In this document: positions 33,476 to 40,057 of the stretch, in pieces | How the letters are laid out: every line of letters begins with the position of its first letter | How positions within the stretch are numbered: position 1 is the first letter of the stretch | NCBI RefSeq assembly: GCF_036906915.1 | Contig: NZ_JBAKHX010000013.1 | Coordinates: forward strand, 62,001-126,000 | DNA from: Phytohabitans sp036906915 | GTDB taxonomy: Bacteria > Actinomycetota > Actinomycetes > Mycobacteriales > Micromonosporaceae | DNA: 64,000 nucleotides | Reading direction: 5' to 3' | Position numbers and translations under genes: made by a program | Notes under the pieces: model-generated | What the model was told of the DNA's origin: nothing | The model's input: only the letters and a program-made list of their open reading frames with translations | Databases searched by the model: none

Positions 33476-34426
33476 ATGTCGCTGAGTTTGTCAACCCCAT
33501 GGCAGCAGGTGATCTCCGATGAAGCGTGGGATCGAAGGCTGTTCACCCACGGTGGTCATTTCCTGCAGAGTAGCCATTGGGCCGCATTCCAACGGCTGAA
33601 CGGTCGGGAGGTGTACTTCGGCAGCGGCGACGACTGGCAGTGCATGGCCGTGGTGGAACGAGCCGGCGAGAACGCCCGGCTGTACTGTCCCTACGGCCCG
33701 GTCGCGGTCACGGCGGAAGGCCTTGCCGAGGCGGTGCGCGCCCTGCTCGCGTTGGGGCGCCAGGAGGGGGCGGGCTTCATCCGGTCGGAACCGTACGCCC
33801 CGGTCACCCGCGACGACCTGCTCGCCCTCGGGCACCAGCCGGCGCGGCGGAACATGCAGCCCGCCCTGACATGGGTGCAGGACCTGCGAAAGACCCGCGA
33901 CGAACTCATCGGCGAGTTCGCCGCGAACATCCGTAACCGCTACCGCAACGCGTACAAGAAGGACCTTGCGGTCGCGGCGAGCACCGACCCGGCCGACGTG
34001 GCGATCCTGCTCGACATGATTCACGATGTGGCCAGCAACACCGGCATGCAGCCACACGACGACGACTACTACCGCAAGCAGGCGACCGCGCTGATGGAGC
34101 GCGACGCGGCCACCATCTACGTCGCGCGGCATCGCGACCGGCCGGTCGCCGCCTCCATCGTCTACGACAGCCCGACCACGCGGTACTACGCGCACAGCGG
34201 CAGCCTGCTGGAGGCCCGCAACCTGCACTCGGGCACCGTCATGCTCGCCACGATGGTTCTCGACGCCCAGGCGCGCGGCCAGACGACGTTCGACTTCGTG
34301 GGTGCGGCTCCGGCCGATGAGCCCGACCACCCGTGGGCCGGCTTCACACAGTTCAAGCAGTCATTCGGCGGGGAGTACAGGGCGTACCTGGGCACCTGGG
34401 AGATGCCGTGCACGGACGGTGACTGA
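33476..34426 (+). CDS. FemX/FemAB-like aminoacyltransferase (peptidoglycan bridge type)
   Basis: 316 residues from ATG 33476 with GGAAG upstream (GTG 33464 is an alternative). The protein has two GNAT-like halves: SSHWAAFQRLNGREVYF, IRSEPYAPVTRDDLLALGHQ, then RKTRDELIGEFAANIRNRYR and SGSLLEARNLHSGTVMLATM, ending GFTQFKQSFGGEYRAYLGTW. This last phrase (the KxxFGG strand) is diagnostic of Fem enzymes that pass amino acids from tRNA to lipid II or other acceptors. It sits 100 bp before a MurE-like ligase, so a modified muropeptide or peptide product is likely. Confidence 0.88.
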   Translation: MSLSLSTPWQQVISDEAWDRRLFTHGGHFLQSSHWAAFQRLNGREVYFGSGDDWQCMAVVERAGENARLYCPYGPVAVTAEGLAEAVRALLALGRQEGAGFIRSEPYAPVTRDDLLALGHQPARRNMQPALTWVQDLRKTRDELIGEFAANIRNRYRNAYKKDLAVAASTDPADVAILLDMIHDVASNTGMQPHDDDYYRKQATALMERDAATIYVARHRDRPVAASIVYDSPTTRYYAHSGSLLEARNLHSGTVMLATMVLDAQARGQTTFDFVGAAPADEPDHPWAGFTQFKQSFGGEYRAYLGTWEMPCTDGD

Positions 34427-34526
34427 TCAGTGTTGGCTGTGTACTTACCGGAAGCCACCTGTGAAATTCCTATGTAATTTGCCGCAAGGGATGTACCGCG
34501 CAGGGGGGTTCAAACGTCTGTAGGGC

Positions 34527-36092
34527 ATGAGGCAGATCTTGAACGTCGGACACGTCCTTGCGGCCGTTCCCACAGCCCGGCTCGTGCAGGGCGATGCCCG
34601 CCGGTTGGTCTCAGGCATCACGCACGACTCCCGGCGGGTTGGGCCGGGTGACCTTTTCGTCGCCATTGCGGGCGAACGCCACGACGCGCGCCGCTTCGTC
34701 AATGACGCATTGGCGCGTGGTGCCGCCGGCGTCGTGACGGAGGGTGCGGTCGAGACGCCCCGCGACACCGTGGTGGTGCGGGTTCCCTCGGCTCGCGCCG
34801 CCCTCGCCGATCTGGCAGTCGCTGTGTACGGCAACCCCGCCCAGGCCCTGCGCCTGGTCGGGGTGACGGGTACGGACGGTAAGACCACGACGACACACAT
34901 GATTCACGCGGCTCTGGAAGCGGGCGGCCAGCGGACGGGCCGTCTCAGCACTATGGGAATGACGACCGGCAACGGCGTGGCGCCGGCCCACTTCGGCTTC
35001 ACCACTCCCGAGGCGGGTGATCTGCACCGGATGCTGGCCGACATGGTGGCTTCGGGCTGCACGGCCGCGGTGACGGAAGTGAGCTCGCACGCGCTGTCGC
35101 TGGACCGGGTTCGCGGGTGCGCCTTCGCCGCCGCCGTGTTCACCAACCTCAGCCCCGAGCATCTGGACTTCCACGGCTCGATGGAGCACTACCTGGAGGC
35201 GAAGGCCAAGCTGTTCGCCATGGTGGCCGAGACCACGCCGGACGGTGTCGGTGTGGTCAACGCCGACGATCCGGCCTCGGCCGTCATCCGCCGCAGCGGC
35301 CCGCAGCGGATCCTGTCGTACGGCATCGAAAACGCGGCGGACGTGATGGCCCGCGACATCAAGCTCGGGCCGGACAGCAGCAGCTTTACCCTGGTCACCC
35401 CCTGGGGCCAGGGGGAGATGGTCTCCGCGATGCCCGGGATGATGAACGTGGCGAACTGGCTCGCCGCCGCGACCACGGCGATGAGCCTCGGCGTCTCGCT
35501 GGACGCGGTCATCGCGGCGGCCGCGGTCACCACGGTCGACGGGCGTCTGCAGAGCATCAACTGCGGACAGCCGTTCCAGGTGCTGGTCGACTTCGCGCAC
35601 ACGCCGCACGCCCTGGCGACGGTGCTGCGGACGGTGCGCGCCAACACCATGGGACGGTTGATGGTGTTGTTCGGCCACTCGGGCGGACGTGACGCGGAGA
35701 ACCGCCGGCCGATGGGCAGGATCGCCGCCGAGCTCGCGGACGTCGTGATGGTGACGTCCGACAATCCGCAGCACGAAGACCCGGCGGAGATCGCGGCCGA
35801 GATCGTCGCGGGCACGCGTGAGGCCGACTCGACCTGTGACGTGCAGGTGCGCCTCGACCGTGGCGCGGCGCTGCGCGCGCTCATCGCGCGGGCGGAGCCC
35901 GGTGACACGATCCTGCTCGCCGGCAAGGGCCACGAGGAGTACCAGGTCCTGTCGGACCGGAAGGTTCTGTGGAGTGACGCCGAGCAGAGCCGCGAGGTGC
36001 TGGCCGAGCAGGGGTGGACGTGTGAGGAGGAACGCAACGGGCAGCTGCTGGACCACGGGCACGGTGCCGGCATCCGGTGTGGGCAGGCGTGA
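34527..36092 (+). CDS. MurE-like UDP-MurNAc-peptide ligase, atypical recognition motif
   Basis: 521 residues. ATP loop VTGTDGKTTTT (113-123), TTPEAGDLHRML, EVSSHALSLDRVRG, FTNLSPEHLDFHGSMEHYLE, the carbamylated-Lys segment AKAKLF, VDFAHTPHAL and AGKGHEEYQ: a full three-domain Mur ligase of the MurE type. The diaminopimelate-recognition motif, normally DNPR, is DNPQ here (412-415), and GGDRDxxKRP reads GGRDAENRRP. These changes suggest a different third amino acid. The canonical murE normally lies in the dcw cluster; this copy sits beside a FemX-like gene. A specialised wall or natural-product peptide is inferred. Confidence 0.88.
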   Translation: MRQILNVGHVLAAVPTARLVQGDARRLVSGITHDSRRVGPGDLFVAIAGERHDARRFVNDALARGAAGVVTEGAVETPRDTVVVRVPSARAALADLAVAVYGNPAQALRLVGVTGTDGKTTTTHMIHAALEAGGQRTGRLSTMGMTTGNGVAPAHFGFTTPEAGDLHRMLADMVASGCTAAVTEVSSHALSLDRVRGCAFAAAVFTNLSPEHLDFHGSMEHYLEAKAKLFAMVAETTPDGVGVVNADDPASAVIRRSGPQRILSYGIENAADVMARDIKLGPDSSSFTLVTPWGQGEMVSAMPGMMNVANWLAAATTAMSLGVSLDAVIAAAAVTTVDGRLQSINCGQPFQVLVDFAHTPHALATVLRTVRANTMGRLMVLFGHSGGRDAENRRPMGRIAAELADVVMVTSDNPQHEDPAEIAAEIVAGTREADSTCDVQVRLDRGAALRALIARAEPGDTILLAGKGHEEYQVLSDRKVLWSDAEQSREVLAEQGWTCEEERNGQLLDHGHGAGIRCGQA

Positions 36093-36267
36093 CCTGACCG
36101 GGCGTTGATCCTGTTTGGACAACCGTGGCACGGGGGAGTCGCAGGCTGCGACGTACCGGTCGGCCGGCTTGCCCGGGACGTCGAGGAGCTGCGCGGCCAC
36201 CTCGGGCACTTCCCTGGGTGGACCACCCAACTGCGTTCGCCGCAACCGCCGAGGCATTCCGCGCGAG
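36093..36267. other. Intergenic region without recognisable gene
   Basis: Lies between the MurE-like gene and the remnant zone. No open frame with convincing codon bias, hairpin or repeat was seen. Confidence 0.4.
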
Positions 36268-36478
36268 CTATCTGACCCCGGTTTCGTCACCTGACAGGTA
36301 CGACTGGGCCTGCGGCCAGATGTCGGGGCCGGGTCGAGCGGCGGTCCATGTCGTCGACCTCAATCGTCCGCGACCCCGGAAGCGTCGCATGATCGTGACG
36401 TGGTCGGGCCGGGCCACGAATCGATGCAGGGCCTGTTCGTCCTGCCAGATCGACACCGATCCGCATCTACCCTGCAGG
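36268..36478 (-). pseudogene. C-terminal fragment of a DUF3291-like monooxygenase
   Basis: The minus strand reads SVSIWQDEQALHRFVARPDH, then VTIMRRFRGRGRLRSTTWTA, and ends at TAG. The pattern (SxWxDxxALxxFVxxPxHxxxMRRxR...STTW) fits the tail of DUF3291/antibiotic-monooxygenase-like ferredoxin-fold proteins. The front half is missing: the frame runs straight into the truncated TetR gene on the other strand. There is no start codon with a ribosome site. Confidence 0.6.
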
Positions 36479-36984
36479 GGCTTCTGACGATCGGCCGGCT
36501 GGCCACCGACCTCGGCGTGAGCAAGAGCGGGCTGTTCGGCTACTTCGGTTCCAAGGAGGAGCTTCAGCTCGCCACCATCCGCATCGCGACGGGCGTCTAT
36601 CTCGACGAGGTCATCCAGCCCGCGCTGGCCGTGCCGCCGGGCCGGGCGCGGGTGCGCCAGCTGTGCGAGAACTGGTTGAGCTACTCGCAGCGGCGGGTCT
36701 TCCCCGGCGGCTGCTTCTTCTTCGCGGTCACCGCGGAGTTCGATGCCCGCCCGGGCCGGGTGCGGGACGCCGTCGCCGGGGCCAGCCAGGACTGGACCCG
36801 CCTCATGGCGCGGACCATCGAAGACGCCCGCCAGCTCGGCGAGCTGCCCGGCGACACCGACGCCGACCAGCTCGCCTTCGAGCTCATCGCCTTCCTGGAG
36901 ACCGCCAACGCCATCTCCCTACTGCACGACGATCCAAGCGCCTACGAGCGAGCCCGAACCGCCGTTCGCAAACACCTCGAATGA
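36479..36984 (+). pseudogene. TetR-family regulator lacking its first helix
   Basis: From about 36479 the frame reads LLTIGRLATDLGVSKSGLFG-YFGSKEELQLAT, the second half of the TetR helix-turn-helix, followed by an intact ligand domain to RTAVRKHLE. The residues that should precede it (RxxILxAAxxLFxExGxxG) are absent; upstream codons derive from antisense of the monooxygenase fragment. Translation from an upstream GTG would give a protein without helix 1 of the DNA-binding domain. The lesion coincides with the loss of the neighbouring gene's front, so one deletion explains both. Confidence 0.75.
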
Positions 36985-37313
36985 GCAGTGCGGACGCCTA
37001 TCGGATGGACGCGAACCAGCCGGTCGCGCTGTTCAGCGCCGACCTGCACACCATCTGGCTCAGCCCGGCGGCGCTCAAGCTGATCGGCTCCGACCACGCC
37101 ACCGGCGTACTGGTCGAGAGCGACTGCTACCAGGCGACCTCCGCGCTGCCGCCCAACCCACCTACTCCCGTGATCAGGGCGTCCCTCAAGCCGATAGGGC
37201 AACTTGAGGGACGCCCTGATCACGGGCTCAGTACAGGCCGGTGCACTGCCATTCGGGTGAACCGCCGACCTGGGTGTCCTGGCACGCCTTGTAGAGCAGG
37301 CCGGCGTCGTTGA
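36981..37313 (+). pseudogene. Internal fragment of a YtcJ-like amidohydrolase
   Basis: An ATG overlapping the TetR stop opens MDANQPVALFSADLHTIWLS-PAALKLIGSDHATGVLVESD. This resembles the DRPVxLxSxDxHSxWxNxxAL block about 120 residues into YtcJ/AepA-type amidohydrolases. After about 60 residues the frame enters a 24-bp-stem inverted repeat and then antisense of the DUF2690 gene before stopping. Both the N-terminal region and the metal-binding barrel are missing, so no enzyme can be made. Confidence 0.6.
37167..37226. terminator. 60-nt inverted repeat: 24-bp perfect stem
   Basis: CCCGTGATCAGGGCGTCCCT plus CAAG (37167-37190), a 12-nt loop, then the exact complement (37203-37226). It lies two bases beyond the stop codon of the DUF2690 gene (minus strand) and inside the dead amidohydrolase frame, so it can act as a bidirectional terminator. 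The high perfection also suggests a REP-like mobile repeat. Confidence 0.75.
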
Positions 37314-37857
37314 GCATCGCCGTCCAGACCTTGATCCGGCTGTTCTGACCCCAGGCGTACACCGCGTTGCGGTAGGCGCCGTTGCCCCAGTACCCGAAGC
37401 CGGCGAAGTTGACATAACAGCAGCCCCGCGTCCAGGCGGTGCGGCATCGCGGGCTGTAGCGAAGTTCCACCGTGGAGTTGCCATTGTTCAGGGTCTTCGG
37501 CGAGAAGGCGTCGTTGGCGCAGAGATAGGTGTGGCCGTTCATGCCGAGCACCCCGTACGAATTCGGGTCCTTGCCGTCACACACGAACCCGCAGGGGTCC
37601 GACGACGCCGCGGAGGCCAGCAGCGCCTGGAATGCCGCCGGGTCGACGACGGTCTCGGTGTAGCCGTTGGCCAGCCGGTAGGTGCGGGCCGGCAGCACCT
37701 TGCCGTCGTCGGAGCGGATCGTGGTCGTCCGCAGTAACGTCTTCCCGTCGGGGGCCGCTGCCGCGGCCGGGCTGGTCAGGGCTGGTACGGCGGTCAGCGC
37801 CAACAGCAGCAGGACCGCGGTCACGGTCCGGGTGAGCAGTGTCGTCGAGCGTCGCAT
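37228..37857 (-). CDS. Secreted DUF2690-domain protein
   Basis: 209 residues with CTGGAGGACAG upstream. Sec signal peptide: LLTRTVTAVLLLLALTAVPA. The domain begins at CDGKDPNSYGVLGMNGHTYL, continues CANDAFSPKTL and VELRYSPRCRTAWTRGCCYV: the DUF2690 pattern, with six or more Cys likely in disulphides. Family members from Streptomyces occur either alone or fused to helix-turn-helix regulators. The C-terminal part (FAGFGYWGNGAYRNAVYAWG) adds aromatic repeats. Function unknown; probably a small extracellular stress or morphogenesis factor. Confidence 0.85.
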   Translation of the reverse strand: MRRSTTLLTRTVTAVLLLLALTAVPALTSPAAAAAPDGKTLLRTTTIRSDDGKVLPARTYRLANGYTETVVDPAAFQALLASAASSDPCGFVCDGKDPNSYGVLGMNGHTYLCANDAFSPKTLNNGNSTVELRYSPRCRTAWTRGCCYVNFAGFGYWGNGAYRNAVYAWGQNSRIKVWTAMLNDAGLLYKACQDTQVGGSPEWQCTGLY

Positions 37858-37921
37858 CTGTCCTCCAGGTGTACGCGGATTCGGTGCGGCTCATCCTGCG
37901 GATCGCCACGACATGGTCACC

Positions 37922-37949
37922 ACACCTTTCAGGCACGCCTGAAAGGTGT
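37922..37949. promoter_or_regulatory. 28-bp perfect palindromic operator
   Basis: ACACCTTTCAGGC-AC-GCCTGAAAGGTGT, 13-bp arms and a two-base centre. It sits 64 bp upstream of the DUF2690 start, between divergent starts. The size and symmetry fit a TetR- or GntR-type binding site. The cognate regulator is not identified; the broken TetR gene nearby is one candidate. Confidence 0.7.
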
Positions 37950-37973
37950 CGTGCCGGCCACCTCCCGCGGCGG

Positions 37974-38228
37974 ATGCTCGTGTCACGCCGAGCGAAGGAA
38001 GGACATCACTGCGAGGGCACCGTCGTCTGGGGCGGTGACCTCACCCCGGGGACGGCGTCACACTTCCACCTGGTGGCGGGGTCCGACGACCGTACCTTCG
38101 CCCGGGTCGCCGCGCGGCTGGACACCACCGCGCAGGCCGCCTCTCGCCGGCAGACCGCCGGCCGGGTCGCCGACCCCACCACGCCGGACCGCCTCCGCAA
38201 GGCCCGCGCGCTGCTCCGCCCGCGTTGA
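37974..38228 (+). CDS. Small hypothetical protein
   Basis: 84 residues if started at ATG 37974, with only a weak GCGG upstream. The body CEGTVVWGGDLTPGTASHFH, then LVAGSDDRTFARVAARLDTT and a basic tail RLRKARALLRPR, has codon use like real genes. It has no recognisable domain and may be the tail of a longer lost gene, since the true coding signal seems to begin near CEGTVVW. It ends nine bases before the end of the convergent ArsR-type gene. Confidence 0.45.
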   Translation: MLVSRRAKEGHHCEGTVVWGGDLTPGTASHFHLVAGSDDRTFARVAARLDTTAQAASRRQTAGRVADPTTPDRLRKARALLRPR

Positions 38229-38236
38229 CGCGCCGC

Positions 38237-39193
38237 TCAACCGGCATCGAGAAGGGCCGTACCCAGCGGCGTGAGGGTGTGCAGGACGGCCCTGCCGGCC
38301 CGGGTCGTGCGGATCAGGCGCGCCTCGCGCAGGACCGCCGTGTGCTGGCTTATCGACCCCGCGCTCACCCCGACCAGGCGGGCCAGGTCGGTGGTCGTGC
38401 GCCCGTCGCCGATCGTCTCCAGCACCAGGGCCCTCGTGTACCCGATCAGCGACATCACGCCTGTGCGTGCGTCGGCGTCGTGCCGCATGTCGTGCTCGAC
38501 CGGATAGACCAGCACCGGCGGCAGCGAGTCGTCGTGCAGGAAGTCCGGTGTGCCCCATGACAGGTAGGACGGCACCAGGAGCAGACCCCGGCCGTCCAGG
38601 CGCAGCGACTGCTCGTACGGTACGTCGACCTCCAGCACCGGCGGCGCCCAGCACATCATCGGCCGGAAACTGCGCAGTAGCCCCTCGCTGCCCTCGTCGA
38701 GCAGCACCCGCGCGCGCCGGGCCCGGTCGGCGTCCACCTGCGCGCGGGCCTGCGTCCAGAACGGCGCCACCACCGCCTCGTACTGCGACCGCACCGCGTC
38801 GGCCAGCAGTTCACGGGCCTGCCGGTCGCCGTCGGCCAGCTGGCGCATCCAGGACGGCGCCGGCCCGCCCAGCCTGGCCAGGTGGGTCAGCTCGCCGCGC
38901 AGCCGGTGAGTCGGGGTGGAGCGCAGGGCGTCGAGCGCTGCCGGCATGCCCAGCTCGCCCTCCGCCGGGGTGAGAAAGTCCGGGAAGTACGCGTTGCGGA
39001 TCAGGGCCTGCAACACGTCGAGGTCGGCACGGCGGCAGGCGCGGACGGCGTGCCCGTGCCAGCGCCCGAAGATCAGTTCGGGACCCGGCCGGCGTATTCG
39101 GAACACGCTGAGGACGGTCTCCCACAATGGGTCCGGCTCCCGCGCGATCCGGACCCGACCGATGTCTTCCGCGGTGAAATGAATGCGCAACAC
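38237..39193 (-). CDS. ArsR-type transcriptional regulator with DUF5937-like N-terminus
   Basis: 318 residues from a GTG (39193) with GGGGGCTGAC upstream. The large N-terminal domain (VLRIHFTAEDIGRVRIAREP, LWETVLSVFRIRRP, then GLLLVPSYLSWGTP and LPPVLVYPVEHD) is typical of actinobacterial DUF5937 regulators. The winged helix is at the C-terminus: LVLETIGDGRTTTDLARLVG, VSAGSISQHTAVLREARLIR, TTRAGRAVLHTLTPLG. It is thus an ArsR-like protein with the DNA-binding part last. Ligand and targets are unknown. Confidence 0.88.
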   Translation of the reverse strand: MLRIHFTAEDIGRVRIAREPDPLWETVLSVFRIRRPGPELIFGRWHGHAVRACRRADLDVLQALIRNAYFPDFLTPAEGELGMPAALDALRSTPTHRLRGELTHLARLGGPAPSWMRQLADGDRQARELLADAVRSQYEAVVAPFWTQARAQVDADRARRARVLLDEGSEGLLRSFRPMMCWAPPVLEVDVPYEQSLRLDGRGLLLVPSYLSWGTPDFLHDDSLPPVLVYPVEHDMRHDADARTGVMSLIGYTRALVLETIGDGRTTTDLARLVGVSAGSISQHTAVLREARLIRTTRAGRAVLHTLTPLGTALLDAG

Positions 39194-39296
39194 GTCAGCC
39201 CCCGTCGACGCCCGCCGGCTCACGCTCGTGCGGCCAGTGTATGGCCCGGTGTCGATTCGTCCAGCGTCGGCGGCGTCCGCGTGCTAGGGCGCCGTA

Positions 39297-39470
39297 CTAG
39301 TCGTCGTCATCGTCGTCGTCATCGTCCTGGTCACCGCCCGGGCACGCGGTCAGTCCCATCAGGGCGGTCGTCGCGCCGGCCGCCAGTAGGACCCGGCCGA
39401 AGAAGGCGCGTCGAGCGATCGCGGTGCCGGCGCCCGGGCTGTCGTCAGCGTTGCGTTGCGAGTCGTCCAT
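39297..39470 (-). CDS. Tiny Tat-type lipoprotein with poly-Asp tail
   Basis: 57 residues from ATG 39470. The N-terminus is polar (MDDSQRNADDSPGAGTAIA), followed by a twin-arginine motif RRAFFGRVLL and a lipobox LTAC. Only PGGDQ and nine consecutive Asp residues follow the Cys, then a stop. So nearly the whole protein is an export signal; the mature form would be a lipid anchor with an acidic tag. The Asp run comes from a GAC/GAT repeat. No ribosome site is evident, hence moderate confidence that it is expressed. Confidence 0.6.
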   Translation of the reverse strand: MDDSQRNADDSPGAGTAIARRAFFGRVLLAAGATTALMGLTACPGGDQDDDDDDDDD

Positions 39471-39537
39471 CCGAGCATTCTGGCAGCGAACAGGGTGCGT
39501 GGCTCCTCGATCAGGCCGTCGCAGCCGTGGCAGCTGA

Positions 39538-39771
39538 CTCAGGGCTTCGACGGCGCAGAGGTTCGAGACCACGGCTGCCAGCGAGCCGGTCCGGATTCGC
39601 GAGTGGAGCGGCCGGCTGATACCGGAGAACGGTCAGCTCTTCCTGACCCTGCCTGACGATGTCGAGGTGTTTGTCCAACTGGACGACGCGTCCGGTGACG
39701 AGATCGTCCAGGTCATCGAGGAGTTCGACTTTGGAGCGTGGCCGGACATGAGCTGGGTGGGCGGGCGGTGA
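39538..39771 (+). pseudogene. Coding-like fragment without start codon
   Basis: The plus-strand frame reads SEPVRIREWSGRLIPENGQL, FLTLPDDVEVFVQLDDASGD and EIVQVIEEFDFGAWPDMSWV before TGA. It is acidic, with codon bias like genes, but has no ATG, GTG or TTG between an upstream stop (39535) and the body. It may be the tail of a lost small protein such as an immunity protein. Family not recognised. Confidence 0.4.
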
Positions 39772-40057
39772 GGTCGCATGATCGGCGCCCGGTACTCCAC
39801 ATTCGTCTATCTTGACGAGCATCGATGAATGACGGATCGTTCGGTGCTTGGCGGGCTCGCGCCGTTAGCCATTATCGATGCCTGTGAGTATCAGACGGTA
39901 GGCCAGAGCCTCGATGTCAGTCAATGGCTGGCTCCATGGCCAAGTGAAACGATCCGTAGAGCCGCTGTCGTCCTAAAGGTTCCTGAGAATTCCCTTAGAA
40001 ACCGATCTGCTCCTGTTGTCAGTCCGTACCTACCGTCGACTGAGAGGAGTGGATTGA
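39772..40057 (+). promoter_or_regulatory. Promoter region of the S1 protease with imperfect dyad
   Basis: 286 bases of lower GC than the surroundings, with no gene. An imperfect dyad GGTTCCTGAG-N6-CTTAGAAACC (39979-40004, 8 of 10 bases paired) lies about 55 bp before the protease ribosome site and may bind a regulator. Confidence 0.45.

Noticed and set aside
36093..36267. Fragment similar to a dehydrogenase tail on the plus strand (GRLARDVEELRGHLGHFPGW)
   Set aside because: Too short and no family match that I can defend.
34611..36290. Minus-strand frame of over 500 codons opposite the MurE-like gene
   Set aside because: It is the antisense shadow of murE; Mur ligase motifs on the plus strand are unambiguous.
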